60,000 nucleotides of DNA from positions 68,465,554 to 68,525,553 of the forward strand of contig OX485803.1 in the NCBI GenBank assembly GCA_950295325.1, in the 5' to 3' direction. The translations under genes and the position numbers were made by a program. The stretch's first letter is position 1. Each line of letters opens with the position of its first letter. This DNA comes from Polytrichum commune (Eukaryota; Streptophyta; Polytrichopsida; Polytrichales; Polytrichaceae). Shown here one piece after another: positions 46,010 to 60,000 of the stretch. The notes under the pieces are model-generated. The model was not told where the DNA came from. It searched no databases and saw only the letters and a program-made list of their open reading frames with translations.

Positions 46010-47190
46010 TTTTAGCTTAACTTAGTTGTTCAAGTAGAAAGATACATGAAGATTGGGTTAAGTTCTGAAGGTTGGAATCCAAAGATCCAGCAATGCATGA
46101 AATGATTCCCACAAGGCCCTGCAAATCACTGATGGTCATGGCAGGATCAAAAGTATCATGTAAGCTGATGTAAGTTATGAATTTTCCCTCACTCCAGGAT
46201 ATAAGCTTAAGCGATGAATGACAATTGCGAGCAATGCTGTTGTAATTCACATATGTGAAGGCACCTTAAATTAGTGATCATTGACCCTTCAAGGACAATG
46301 AGCATAACATTATTCAGCCCATACAGTGAGTTCTCTTTCTTTAAAGATTCCACCTGGACATTGAGGAATATCCCAAGCATATTGGAAATGCATCCCACAT
46401 AGGTATTCCTCAGTCCCACAAATCTCCTCACTGCAAGAGGACTATATGATGTTATGGGATATTGCACACTTTAAGATGAATTATGAAAGCATGTTTCAAA
46501 TGACCTAAATAAGAGAGGTCACAAGAAAGAATATCTGGGCACCATCAAAGGAGCACATCCACACAACAAAATATCAGGAAAATGCTCTTGATCCTTGCAT
46601 GTCAACTTTAGAAGCAATTACTTCAAAAGTTCATCAAACAGCAAAAAATCTGCACTGCTTTGATGAGGAATTTGATATGATTGGCTGAAACCCTGAATAC
46701 CATGGAGTGATTGGAAGCTGTCAACAATATATATATGCTCGAGTGACTGTCAGAATATTTTGTGTGATGTGAGCACTTCATAAAACCGTTGACAAATTTT
46801 TGTCATCAAGCTTTTGGAGGTGATACACAATTTCAACAGCTGTGCATGATGAAAAGCAAATCCACTCAGAATCATACATGTATTAGCAAGATCCATCCAT
46901 TTGAAGTTGAGAGTCTCATTTTTGCGACATATAGGCCTTATTGTGTTAATACATGTGTACAACTGCAATTGATGTGAGAAGATGGAAAGGTTTGGAGGAT
47001 GTGAGATACGAAATTTCTAACCTTGTATGCTGACCTTAAGTAGTCAGGGAGAGATTCAGCTGCCCAGCCAGATCTTGCAATTTTGATATTTTCGTTTGCT
47101 TCATCCGGAACAAGAACAAAGCTTTGGAAACATAAATTGCGAACACGTGACCAAGTAAGAATGATCTCCATACATGTACAGAAGTGCACA
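46010..47190 (-). CDS. Possible multi-exon gene fragment, function unknown
   Basis: Several minus-strand pieces look like exons with splice-like borders. One piece around 47160-47022 (LVPDEANENIKIARSGWAAE) ends AAG|GTTAGA. The next begins after TTGCAG near 46962 (CITSKSLMTKICQRFYE). A third begins after CTTGCAG at 46430 (RRFVGLRNTYVGCISNMLGI), and a fourth covers about 46230-46017. The first intron would be only about 59 bp. Helical, Leu-rich protein; no family was recognised. It may be a decaying gene. Confidence 0.3.
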
Positions 47191-47597
47191 GCTTATGAGG
47201 ATGTTGCAAACATCCCGTCCTCCTTTCATGAAGTCATAATCTACAAAACTTCGGGAACAACCAAGGAGGTCTCATGTGTGCCCTGTGTGCAGCCGTGGTT
47301 ACACCTGGGCTGGGTTGTCCCGGCTACTCGCCCATCTAGAAGGGTTGTTGACCTCACTCTTGACACAGTCAGACACTTATTTCGCTAATTGGGTGCACTG
47401 ATCCCATTGACACAGTCAGTCAGAGTCCAGACCATTACTTTCCTACTTTAATGACCATTGATATATCTGAACGGTTGCAAGTGGATGTGAGACGGCAGGT
47501 TGAAGGTAAATACATGTGTAGCTAAAAGAGGCGAGAACATGTGTTTTGAAAGGCAAATATGTATCAAAATTGTCCAACCTAAATCCTGACTGGCCCT

Positions 47598-49880
<2,283 letters not shown>

Positions 49881-49950
49881 GAAGCACCATCTCTCCCTCT
49901 ACACCAAGGTAGATGAGTCTTAAATGGTTACTTTTTCCCCACTAGCCCAC

Positions 49951-50171
49951 TACACTAAATATGATATTTAGTGTGACTTACTATTTGGAATTACGCAATG
50001 CTATATCTATAAACTGTACATCTCATATTCTACCAACAAATGTTGAATTGGTAGCTTGGACATTATAGAACATTGACAACTTTACTTGGTAAAAATGTAT
50101 TTCAATAGTAAAAAGATACAACACCGTGTAAATCCAAATGGTAAGTCACACTAAATATCATATTTGGTGTA
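49951..50171. mobile_element. Small MITE with TA target duplication
   Basis: Inverted ends of about 46 bp: CACTAAATATGATATTTAGT on the left and CACCAAATATGATATTTAGT in the right end's complement, then GTGACTTAC(T/C)ATTTGGA. Flanked by TA on both sides. 217 bp between the TA pairs, non-coding. Tc1/mariner-like by target site (inference). Confidence 0.8.
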
Positions 50172-51244
50172 CTCCCAGGATATGAAACGCGAAAATAGTA
50201 CGAGATGGTCCACAAATCCAAATCAAGGTTGTAGTTACTTTCCTTACAATTTTTGAAGCTCATATGAACATCTTCCTCATTATCACAAATGAAGGTTTTC
50301 GTGTTCATTAAATGGTGGTCATATAGGTCCCTCCCTTTAATTATGTTGATAGTTGAGTTTGGAACAAATTTCATATTTTGAGCATGTAGGCTAATCTTTT
50401 TCAAACACGTGTCTTTTTGGTATTTGTTCTTGGAGACACATGAAGCCACATACCACTCAAATATACGCATAATTACCGTAAGTATCAACAATTATATGTG
50501 CAACCAAGTTGATCCATGGCAATCTATTGACATTCCACACACTTTTGAGCGACACTTACGGTTTATCAAAGTAACAAAACACAATAAAAGTTTTGGGATT
50601 GTGGGTGGTATATGGATGAATAGCATAAGTTTTGTGATTTGATTTGGACCCAAGGTGATCTACCTAGGTAAAGAGCCAACCAATTCATAAGGTCAACCTA
50701 ATTCCACATATCGGTGTGCAAACAAAATAGAGTAGAATGATCGCATTTGTTGGCTCTGTCCCATATCATGGGATAGAGGTATTGGGGAGATTGCCTTTGA
50801 GTGGGACCAAGTCCGGGTAATGCACGTCATAACTTAATGAATAACGTTTGGTGAAGTTTAGTGAAAGCTCAATAAAAGCTCAATGAAAATTCTAGTCATT
50901 TAAAGAAACTACTCTTCAAATGTCATTTTAGGACAAAGCCTCTCGTGGCAAAGCCGCATACCCTTGTTAACACACGAAATTGGGCAAGAGAGAAGTACTT
51001 CCTATGATCATACCCACTCCGTACTCAACAATGAACATAATTAGGAAGACTTATGTACTCAACGATAGAATCGACAAACATGTGCTTTTGGTGCCCATAA
51101 TTGAATCAAAATAAGTCCGATTTTGACTTTTTATTTTTGTTGATGTTTCGTCATAGATTTCCTACTATAACACAAATATGAAGACATACATCAATCAATA
51201 GAAGAAGAAGGCAAACAAGAAAAAACTAACCAAATTACACCCGC
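50172..51244. other. AT-rich intergenic DNA, no gene recognised
   Basis: Open frames of 129 (50102-50491, minus, overlapping the MITE) and 77 codons lack domains. Nothing else was seen. Confidence 0.45.
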
Positions 51245-51278
51245 ATACATTAGAGAGGGTGTTGCTGTGACAACAATA

Positions 51279-51997
51279 CACTCTAAACTCCGTAATATCA
51301 ACCTCCTTAATGCCACTCCTTCTCTTATATCCCAAAACCCTAGGGAATGGATATTCCCAATTTAAATCTCACTCCTTGTTGTCACATTTCCCTCCCCAAA
51401 ATCACAAATTCACCAAAGAATTCAAACCACACACTCGCACACATCACGTTGTCATCATCGTAATCATTGTCATTATTGCAATGTTGCACGTTGTGTGATT
51501 CCAGAATGTCACACGTTACACTAATTCTCTTCTATCACATGTCCATGTCAACACTACAAAACTCCTTAATATCACGTGCACTTTCATAACCACGAGCGTG
51601 ATATTACGGAGTTTAGGGCCGGTTTACACTACGGTGGAGAAGTCCACCGGTCATGAAAAAAGGGGCGTTTCTCAATTGTGATTGGTCGAAAATGCAACTC
51701 TTGACCGGTGGGTGTTTACACTAGGTGAAGAAAACAATGGTGGTGAACTTTTCTCATGGATGATAAAATGCCATGGCCGCCTACATGGCGGCACTTTTTG
51801 GAGTTGGGCTTCTCCGGAGGAAGAGTTTCTTGTCCGGCCTCAAGAGGCCGGAGAAGCCCAACTCAATAAAAATATTTTATTGCCTTTAATTCTTCTCCGG
51901 CACATCCACCATTTGCCTCATATAACCATGTCTTGGCCAAGCATTCTTGACCGACCGGAGGCCTTCTCCACCGTAGTGTAAACCGGCCCTTAGAGTG
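51279..51997. mobile_element. Outer MITE with TA target duplication, interrupted by another MITE
   Basis: The left end is CACTCTAAACTCCGTAATAT. The right end is its complement, but split by the inner MITE after GAGTTTA; the last five bases GAGTG follow at 51993-51997. TA flanks both sides (51277-51278, 51998-51999). The site without the element is seen beside the phosphoglucomutase gene near 49700. Confidence 0.8.
51616..51989. mobile_element. Inner MITE, Tourist-like (PIF/Harbinger type)
   Basis: Perfect inverted ends of about 27 bp beginning GGGCCGGTTTACACTACGG. TTA target duplication at 51613-51615 and 51990-51992. 374 bp, non-coding. GGGCC ends with TTA duplication fit the Tourist group. 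Confidence 0.9.
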
Positions 51998-52150
51998 TAC
52001 TGAATCTGCATATCTGACGAGGCCACAGCTCTCACAGAGAGTTTGAGCCTGAGGAGGAGAAAGAAACGGTGACGGGGATGTGACGGGAGATGACGGGAGA
52101 TGACGGGTCCACTGTGAGCCACCCGTCACGGGGACCCAGAAGATCCTATC
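51998..52150. repeat. Diverged copy of the phosphoglucomutase upstream segment
   Basis: ACTGAAT, CAGAGAGTTTGAG-CCTGAGGAG, repeated GACGGG motifs and CACCCGTCACGGGGACC-AGAAGAT align in order with 49698-49882. Left of the outer MITE, GTTGCTGTGACAACA aligns with GCTGCTCTGACAGCG near 49684. No coding sequence is attached. Confidence 0.7.
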
Positions 52151-52189
52151 GTAGGTGCCAAAGTATCAGGGTTTTCAATAAAGGGAGGG

Positions 52190-52290
52190 CCTCTGGCCAA
52201 GCATAAAAAAAAGAGGATGGGCCCACCACTGCTTGTACTGGCCAAGCATAAAAAGGTCTGGGCCCACCGCTACTTGCACATGTACAGTAG
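52190..52290. repeat. Two-unit tandem repeat, about 50 bp
   Basis: GGCCAAGCATAAAAA followed by GGGCCCACCGCT/ACTGCTTG occurs near 52195 and 52241. Confidence 0.75.
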
Positions 52291-52299
52291 TTGTGCGTC

Positions 52300-53389
52300 A
52301 TTGAGCGAGCTTGGGCCCACCGCCAAGCACATCTCGATAGGCTCGCCATTCATTCATCAATCACATTCATTTTTGCCCATGAATCTCACCGAGGACAAGG
52401 AATTGAAACCCATGGACCTCAATTCTTCCTTGGTTATCTTTTGACTAGGGTATATGTGTGGGCCTAATGTGGCATGCGGATGGTATTTCGGTTCCTTTTC
52501 TTTATTGGACACCTATGTTTGATTGGTATGTAGTTAGGTGAGGATTGACCTCTAAAACGTCATGGCCTGTTTCTAGAAAGTCAAAGCACTCCATATCAGT
52601 AATTTTTGTTTACTTGAAGGAACGCAATCTCTAAAGTTGAAACCCTACATCAGTAGGCGAATTTGTATCGAATCTTGTAACCGTGATTTCAACGTGATCG
52701 AGTCAAATTTAGAATAGTTATGATACTTTTGCATAAAATTGACAATAAGTATATTGTAAGCATTAAAGTTCATCCAAGCTTTCGTTTCATGGTGAAGATT
52801 GTATATATGTATTAGTAGGCAAGAAGTTGTAGAGGAAAAAGTTACAAGAGGCAGATGATTGAAGCATCCTCCCCTAGAATTCGGTGTGCATTTTGGACGC
52901 TTCAATTTTGATTCTCTCGACGGTGTAGAATCTACAAATTAGGTTTGTTGCTCAATCCCCATGGTCCAAAGATGTATTGTGATGTAACTTGAACATCTTG
53001 TGAAAGAAAGTATCTCCAATAGAGATTTGAAAACTGATGATTTTGGTCCTTTGACCAAAATTCGACCACTTTGTGGTCGTTGTAGGCATTGAAGGGTTAA
53101 AGGAAACAATCAACATAAAGACACGTGTTTCAAAGAGATTGGACTATGTCTTCAAAGTTTATTAATTACTAGACGCTTAATAGCAAACACAATTGGGAGG
53201 GCCTGTGTATTGGGTTAGGGAATCAACAATCACGAACTTTCGAGAACCATAACTACACCAACAGGTGCAATTGGGTTCTCCCACACTAATATATCGACAT
53301 TCCACATATTTTGAATATACATTGCCAAAGTTGATACACAAATTATGTTTTTCGAGTGGTTCTTATATTGATGGATAACAATCAAAGAT
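52300..53389. other. AT-rich intergenic DNA, no gene recognised
   Basis: Short frames only. A GACACGTGTTTCAAAGAGATTGGA block near 53120 belongs to repeat R3. Confidence 0.45.
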
Positions 53390-53670
53390 AATTAGAACAA
53401 ACACCCAAAAGACATGTGTTACAATGGCACCGGACTATTAGGCTTGTGAGATAAGCATGAACTCCATTTTAGGTTTAATAGATAAGATGAATATGAGGGC
53501 CTACATGATCACATAATGAGAAAGAGAATCTTCGTTTTTAGTTCTGAATTCTATTGCATCACGACTCTGATTTTGAGACTTGAAACGACAATCGTTTTTA
53601 TTTATTCACAATTGCTATTTGGATAAGACAGTTTCCAAACCAATCCAATGGTCAACATTATATGCGGAGT
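53390..53670. repeat. Dispersed repeat R3, copy 2
   Basis: Same block order as 45060-45385: GACATGTGTTACAATG, CATTTTAGG, GAATATGAGGGCCTAC and TTTTGAGACTTGAAACGACA. Confidence 0.5.
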
Positions 53671-54014
53671 GGGAAATGCTCATAATGAAATGAAATGAAA
53701 TTGATTTTAAAGTCCAAGAAGTCAACAATAGGACCACATCTCTTACCACAAATGCCAACACAAGAGCCATGGGGGTGGGGATTGCAAGCATGCTTTCCCC
53801 ATCCAACATTCGAACTTGACACATGGTTTTTTAATACAAGTTCGGGGTCTGTCATAGTTCGATGAATCTATTCCAAGTTGACATTATTGTAAAGGATGAA
53901 TTCTGTGGTGCTCCTTTAATGTACCATGGGTTGAAATATCTCAAAGCACTAAGGATGTAAACTTTACATTAAGGATTTTCATCCACTTTGGACATTTAGA
54001 TTTAAGTAGGATTA

Positions 54015-54437
54015 GGGTTGGTTCACATAGGGTCACAAGTCCAAAGTCCCAATCATGTTAGTGAGTCCCAACATGGAGGCAAAGTCCCAACTTTTCAGCC
54101 TCAATAAACCATTACAATATGATTTATATTCATGAAAGTTGGACTTCATCATTTATATATAATACAAAATACAAAATACAAAATTTAAATTTAAAAAATC
54201 ATGGGACTTGTGTTGAGAATTAGGTCTAGCTTCTAGCTTGACCTAACTCTCAACACAAATCTCAAGCCTCATCTCCAAAGAGTGTTGCCATGTTGGCATC
54301 CATGTCATAGTTGGGACTTAAGACTTGGGACCTCGTGTGAAGTCCCATATTCTATGCTCTCAACAGTTGAGATTGGACGGATTGACCTCAAGCGACTTGG
54401 GACTTAGGACTCATGCCCTAGGCATGGTTCATAATAA
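54015..54437 (-). mobile_element. MITE, Tourist-like, copy 2 (reverse)
   Basis: Starts GGGTTGGTTCACATAGGGTC after TTA. The right part, reverse complemented, carries GAGTCCTAAGTCCCAAGTCG and CAATCTCAAC as in the MITE at 44543. It has one copy of the block that is doubled there. The right terminus is eroded. Confidence 0.6.
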
Positions 54438-54594
54438 TTCCATGGCTAAAAAAATTGTAGGTTGATTTGTGATTTGTAATAACTACCCACAGTGACCCAT
54501 TCCTTGTTGTATACAATATAATGGGTTAGTTTTTTCCCAAAAGAAGTCTTTTTCATGTCTAGCTACCCAAATTATAATTGGGAGTGTGTGTGAA

Positions 54595-54618
54595 GGGGGG
54601 GGGGGGGCGGGGGGGGGG
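54595..54618 (+). repeat. Poly-G tract with one C
   Basis: About 23 G residues interrupted once by C. Prone to assembly or sequencing length error. Confidence 0.9.
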
Positions 54619-55064
54619 ACACTAGCATTACTCTTCAAAGCAAAGGGCAAGTGTAAAGAGATGATGTCATTTTATTATTAATAAAATTAGAATTTAAAAA
54701 AAAAAAAAAGTGGGATAGGGTCTCCAAGAGTACGATGAGAGCATATTCTTGGAATAATATATGGTTTTAAAGTTTCAAGGGCATCTTTCTTTGTTCGTAA
54801 AAAAAATCCTTTGGACACAAGTGCACTTGACAGTCATGCTATTAGTGTGGGTCACATTAATTCTTTACAAGTTACTGCAATTTTGAACCCATGCCAAATC
54901 TCTAGTCTTAAATCAATGCGGGTCATATTAATTATTTTTCTAGGATATTGATATCAGGTCAACTACTTCAATTCATGTTAATTTCAAAGTAAGATGACTA
55001 AAGTATTGATTAAGGTAGGGGTGGCAATTTCCATGCGGGTCCTAAAGTCGACCCCGAGGGTCGG

Positions 55065-55122
55065 AAGCACCTATCTAGGTGCTTTTACCTGGGATTACAA
55101 AAGCACCTATCAAGGTGTTTTT
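55065..55122. repeat. Two short hairpins in direct repeat
   Basis: AAGCACCTATCTAGGTGCTT (perfect 9-bp arms) at 55065-55084, and a decayed second copy AAAGCACCTATCAAGGTGTT at 55100-55119. Confidence 0.75.
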
Positions 55123-55633
55123 ACCGTTCACAGCGTTGCCAGCATTTCATTGGCTGCCAGCGGTCGGTTTTAGAAATCCACCCTGTGGATATACCACGTA
55201 CCCTATGTGCGAGTGTTGGTCACTCTACAAGGTTTCCTTTAAATTTTTGTAGGAAATCATAGACATGCTGGAAATTTTTGTTTTTTTCATAGTTGCTCTT
55301 GCACCAGCTTTGCGGAGCGCTCAAAATTTATAAAAAAATAGTTTCAGCATCCCAACTAGGCACATCTGAAATTTGGACGGAAATTGGCACCCTTACCTTA
55401 GAGGGCTCCATGAAGACTTTGGGGGAGACCCAAGGTCTTGGGCCCACATGATTTCCACTCTTTTTGGGGGGGTTTTTTCAGTTTAATTTGAAAAACTAAT
55501 TTGCATGGACTTCACCAAGTTATTTGAGGACATTAGCCTGACATTGGCCATATGGATGCGATCTCTAAAAACAATGTCAGCATGTATCATGGGATCGCTT
55601 GGTCTTATCATTAGGGTATCACTAGGGTACAAC

Positions 55634-56080
55634 TACACCATTTATGGTATTTAGTGTCACTTGCACATAGTGAAACTTACCCTATTATGAGGCATACGTT
55701 AAGTTACACTAATGGCCAACAACTTGACCACTGGTGTAAGCTCATGACACTTGGAGTTAGTGTGCTCACTAAAATCTTGGCATTAGTATGTGCTCAATAA
55801 TATTACGAGGTCTATGCCTAAGTTACACAATGGTCAACAAGGTGACCAGAAGTATAAACACACGAAGTTGTCATTACTTTGCTCAATAATATCTTCATCT
55901 TATGTTTTAGAATGTAAAACTATCATCTCGAGCACTCTAGCAATGTGCTACGCTAAATATCGTACCATATATAGTCATGCAATTCAAAAATTGCGATATG
56001 TGACACAACTAGACCTCTGGACATCTAGTTTAAACCATTTGCCAATAGTGTGCGTGACACCAAATAACATAAACAATGTA
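55634..56080. mobile_element. MITE of the ATTTAGTGTCAC family, copy 1
   Basis: The left end is CACCATTTATGGTATTTAGT. The right end, complemented, is CATTGTTTATGTTATTTGGT. TA on both sides. Internal frame of 99 codons without features. About 445 bp. Confidence 0.65.
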
Positions 56081-56109
56081 GTGAATTGAAGGGCGTGGAA
56101 TGGTTAGCC

Positions 56110-56880
56110 TTCTTGTACCACGTGCATGAGATATTTTTATCAAGCTTCAAACTCAAAAGGATATGCAAGCCTCAATCACTCAAGAAGATTGGTGGCAAGT
56201 GGATATCGACTTGAATGAGATGTAAATGTGAGGACCACCCTCTCTAAAGTAGGCGTGCCTAATTCGGTTACCTGGGGGCGGACTCTTCATACCACATACA
56301 AACTAACGTGAGTGTTAAAAAGGGTCTTTATTGAGGCATTAGCGTACATAGTATATAAAAGGGAGAGTTTTTCTTCTCTCTCTAATGTGTAGATTTCAAA
56401 AGGCTATAACAATTTTGAAGTAAAGATAAATGTACAAAAAGGTGCCCTAAGATTTTGCCAATTTATGTTTTCATCCATTGTTATTATTGCCTTAGCATCG
56501 ATGACGTGAGTTTTAAGATCAGATTGTTATGAGTTGCATCTTACAGATGAGAAGTGGTTTAATGGCTTTCTCATTGGAAAGTGAAAGTACATTGTATAGG
56601 TAATAAAGGCCTATTTATTTCATGGTTTATATTTTGTGCATGTAGTGGAGGCATTTATCACATGAAATTGAGAACCTCGGTATATATAGATGAGTCTGAT
56701 TTCTAGCCTAGCATTAGTATGTACACATTTGTTTTTATGTTTAAATCTCTTGTGTATATAAAGGATTTTATTTCATAGTCACCCACACACGCCATTTAGG
56801 TTTCCGACAACAAAGTCCACCCCCTAGGTTCAGTAATTTGTCTTCATCAAACACCTATATATGAGTGGAATGTGGTTAGG
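56110..56880. other. AT-rich intergenic DNA, no gene recognised
   Basis: No coding frame or repeat end was identified. Confidence 0.45.
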
Positions 56881-57340
56881 TGTGTCTTCAACAAAAAATA
56901 TATTAAAAAAAAAGACACGTGTTTAAAAGAGATTGGATTGAAGATGCTCAGAATATGACAACCATTCTAGAGTCAATGGTCAACATAATCGGGGGCACCT
57001 ATTAGACCATTTAATAAGCACGAGAATATTCATTTTGATAATGAATAAAATGTCCATGCTAATACCAAAAATCATGATGCAAATGGCTACATGCATGATT
57101 TGGATTTGCTAATCATGCTGCACTAATCGTGTGTTTCATATTCTACAAGAACTTCTAATTGGGGACACCTACAAGACCATTTAGTAAGTATGAGAATATG
57201 GATTTTGATATTGAATAAGACACTCATACGAGCTCTAAAAATCATGAGCAAAGTGACTATGGCCTCAATTGGAGTTTGTGAACCATCTCATACTAATCGC
57301 GTGCTTCATATCCTAGGAGAAGTTGGCTAGCTAGGAAAAG
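56881..57340. repeat. Dispersed repeat R3, copy 3, partly duplicated in tandem
   Basis: The block GACCATTTARTAAG-ACGAGAATAT...TTTTGATA-TGAATAA occurs near 57003 and again near 57176, so a 170-bp unit is repeated once. Upstream GACACGTGTTTAAAAGAGATTGGA matches 53120. Confidence 0.55.
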
Positions 57341-57722
57341 TAACCATTTAAGACCCTCCTACCTTGCTGCAATGAACTTGCAATCACAAATGTATGTTTC
57401 AAGAGTTGTTTTGGAGGAAATGTTTGTGTTCAATTTGCACTTCTATAGAGTAGCACATACACACTTCAAGGGAATTAGTAAATTATATAATATCCAAAGT
57501 CCCCTTTTAAAAAACATAAACTTTGAGAATATAGTTTACCAAACGTATTTGAGGTTCTTCCATAATAATAAAAGAAATGTCAGTGTTTTCATACATTGAC
57601 ATGAGAAGTCCGTTCACCACTATTCCTCATGTTTGCGTGGCTATGGGGTGCGAGGGTGGCGTAGTTCCTATTTTCAATAAGTGAACCATATATTAGTGTT
57701 AGTTAAGGTTAGTATGTATGGG

Positions 57723-57723
<1 letters not shown>

Positions 57724-57753
<30 letters not shown>
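57724..57753 (+). repeat. (TTA)n microsatellite
   Basis: Ten TTA units. Confidence 0.9.
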
Positions 57754-57754
<1 letters not shown>

Positions 57755-57965
57755 ATTTAACGGGATTGGAGGGAGTTTCTTTTTCATTTTGTGTTTGTTG
57801 AGTGTGATGTGTGTTAGGTGTTTTATGGCAAATTGGGAAAGGGTCTCCATTAGTTTGAGAATTTTCCACTTTTATTGGAATTATTTTTTAAGACATGAAT
57901 CATACTCCAAGCTACCCATGAAGGATGACAATGTAACTCAAGCATAACAAAACTTGTAACTTAAA

Positions 57966-58491
57966 TACATCGTTAATGGTATTTAGTGTCACATGCACTA
58001 TTTGTGAAGGGCCTAAACTAGATGCCTAAAGGTCACATCTGCTAATTATCAATATGATACTATTTGTCAACTAAATTTTTGAGTAAAAAATTATCTACAT
58101 TATGACAATTAGCATAGCACGTTGGGTTACTTGAGATGATAGTTTTGCACTTTAGTATGCAAGGGGAAGATATTATTGAGCATACTAATGGCCAGTGTCG
58201 TGTGTTTACATGTTAGTTTGCAAGAGGGAGATATTCTTGAGCATTCTAATGGCAAGTGACGTTTGTGCACACATTAGTCAACTTATAGACCATTGTGTAA
58301 CATAACCATATGCCTCATAACATTGTTGAAGATACTCTTGCCAAGATATTAGTAAGTGCATTTGAACGCCAAATGTCATGAGGTGAAACTAATGGTGAAG
58401 TTGTTGATCATTAGTGTAACCTAGCATATGCCTCAAAACAAGGTAAATGACACTATAATGCATGTGACACTAAATAACCATCGACGGTGTT
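57966..58491. mobile_element. MITE of the ATTTAGTGTCAC family, copy 2
   Basis: The left end is CATCGTTAATGGTATTTAGT. The right end, complemented, is CACCGTCGATGGTTATTTAG, followed on both sides by TGTCACATGCA. Target TA on the left, TT on the right. An internal AAGGGGAAGATATTATTGAGCAT block is doubled (58160, 58225). Confidence 0.65.
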
Positions 58492-59159
58492 CAACAAGTT
58501 GTTAGAGAATTAGAAGGCACTTATGTGGAGGTCAAATACGTTAGATAACACCAATTTCAAATCAGGTTCGGTCATCCAAAGTAAAAGAAATACAACCTTG
58601 ACATGTGCTTGGTTTATGGGTTGGTCCCTCTTTTATTGGGAAGAATTGTTTGTTTTTTATCTTCGATCCATGACAACAATTTTTTGAGGCTTGAAACCTT
58701 CGTTCCCAATCAGAGTTGAAAAATGTATGATTTTAATCATGAAAAGGGGACCAACCTTGAAACCAAGAACCTTGAGGTTAGGCACATGTTAAGTCCAAAA
58801 GTCTTGGCTTACCAATCTCCGTTTCAAAACCAACGTTTTCAAACGTGTGTGGCCTCCCCTTTAGTGTGAAAAGAGCTTTTTGTGATATATTACTTGATGA
58901 TCTTTAATGACCTAGAAAATCAAATATGGTTCCAAATAGGCATTGTATATCTATTTAAAAACTCCACCATATTGCAGTGCAAGCATTTGTATTAGAAGGC
59001 AATTTTGGGCCCAAGTTTAGGATAAGGAAAGATGAAGTGTTGATGTGGCATCACTTTCCCTCCACATCTTGTCGGTCCCTATTGAAGAGAATATTCTTCT
59101 TAGTTTCACATAACCAATTATTCAAGCTTGGGTCCAATCTTGAGTCCAAAAATAAGGGT
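58492..59159. other. Intergenic DNA, no gene recognised
   Basis: No frame above 90 codons and no recognised transposon ends. Confidence 0.45.
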
Positions 59160-59585
59160 ATCAGAGTTATGTGTGAAGTCCCTCGAAGATGGGGAAAATT
59201 GTGGGTTTGGTCCTCCTTTGAGAAAACTTTCTATTAAGAGCTCATTAGCTAATTGTGTATTGAAGCCTATTTTGAAAGTTGGGTGAAACTTTTGGGACAT
59301 CCTCTTTCCACCTCTCAAACTTTAATAGAGTATGCCCGTGGGTACCATTGTCCTAAATCCCAAATTGGCCTATGCAAGGCTAGCTTGGCCCACACTTCCT
59401 AGTAAGACAAGCTAGAAAACCAATTTTTAATAAACTACCAACACTCTTTGTGTATGATGATTTAAGCACTAAGAAAACTTGGATAACCTTGTGTTTAATC
59501 GTATATATCCAAGATTTGGGACAAAACCCATGCTTTTCATTTGCTTTGCTTACAAATAACTCAATTGTGAACCCTAAGTGTCTTA
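59160..59585 (+). repeat. Dispersed repeat R2, copy 2
   Basis: Partner of 41398-41846, same orientation and block order. Confidence 0.7.
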
Positions 59586-60000
59586 GACCCAAACCTTAAT
59601 GTAAACCCACCATTAAATATCCATTGTCACGAGAGTTTGTATTCTGCAACATACTCCTTGTCCAAAAGATCTAGAAGAATTCCTATGCTAACCTACACAT
59701 CTATTGTGCTAATTGAACAATGCCATAGGCATTTGGTGTGTTGCTTGACGACAAAATGTCACAAAATTTGATCACGTTCTCATCTTTGTCGTGTGGTCGA
59801 GCACATTCATCTATGCAACAACAACTTTTCAACCATGGAATATACATGCAATGGTTGGGTTGTTGCTATTACACTACAAAGCAAGCAAATTGTTACACCC
59901 AACATTTGATTTAGTGTGGCCTCACTATTCATAATCAATCCACAATAATTGTCTTGCATTCACAAACTAAGAAAGAAAAAGAAAAGAAAAATTACGCCCG

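Overview
The window reads as nuclear DNA of a land plant or close streptophyte relative. It encodes a plastid-type phosphoglucomutase with a transit-like N-terminus, carries short interstitial TTTAGGG runs (the plant telomere repeat), and is dominated by plant-style LTR retrotransposons and small inverted-repeat (MITE) elements in AT-rich DNA. The species cannot be named from this sequence. The transposase type in the CACTA-ended element is not the usual flowering-plant one, which hints at a non-flowering lineage (inference only).

Left part (1-17.7 kb): a mosaic of broken transposons. One CACTA-ended element encodes a DDE-like transposase and is cut in two by an LTR of a retrotransposon family called here LTR-A. 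Its 3' half lies at 782-1858 (+). Its 5' half lies at 7881 to about 14.0 kb (-). Both halves abut LTR-A with the same 5-bp target duplication (TACAC) and rejoin in frame. The 5' half also contains a 2.7-kb hAT-like element with a perfect 8-bp target duplication (10564-13289) and an array of quasi-palindromic 14-mers. A second CACTA fragment (16333-17748) and a solo LTR-A with a perfect 5-bp target duplication (14564-15704) complete this part.

Middle (17.7-30.6 kb): an LTR-A copy lacking its 3' end is fused directly to the 5' LTR of a decayed Ty3/gypsy element (18749-28354: LTR, PBS, gag, protease, RT-RNase H, integrase, LTR). A minus-strand gag remnant of another retroelement follows (about 28.9-30.5 kb).

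Right part (30.6-60 kb): less repetitive, with few genes. A single-exon gene of unknown function (34741-35490, +) has a TATA box and a poly(A) signal. Its promoter is duplicated 7.7 kb downstream (41947-42337), without the coding region. A complete, intronless plastid phosphoglucomutase lies at 47598-49502 (-). The gene links glycolytic hexose phosphates to starch synthesis. A diverged second copy of its upstream segment sits at 51.2-52.15 kb and contains a MITE inside a MITE. The rest is AT-rich DNA with MITEs, dispersed repeats and one long near-perfect hairpin (45661-45822). No tRNA, rRNA or CRISPR locus was recognised.
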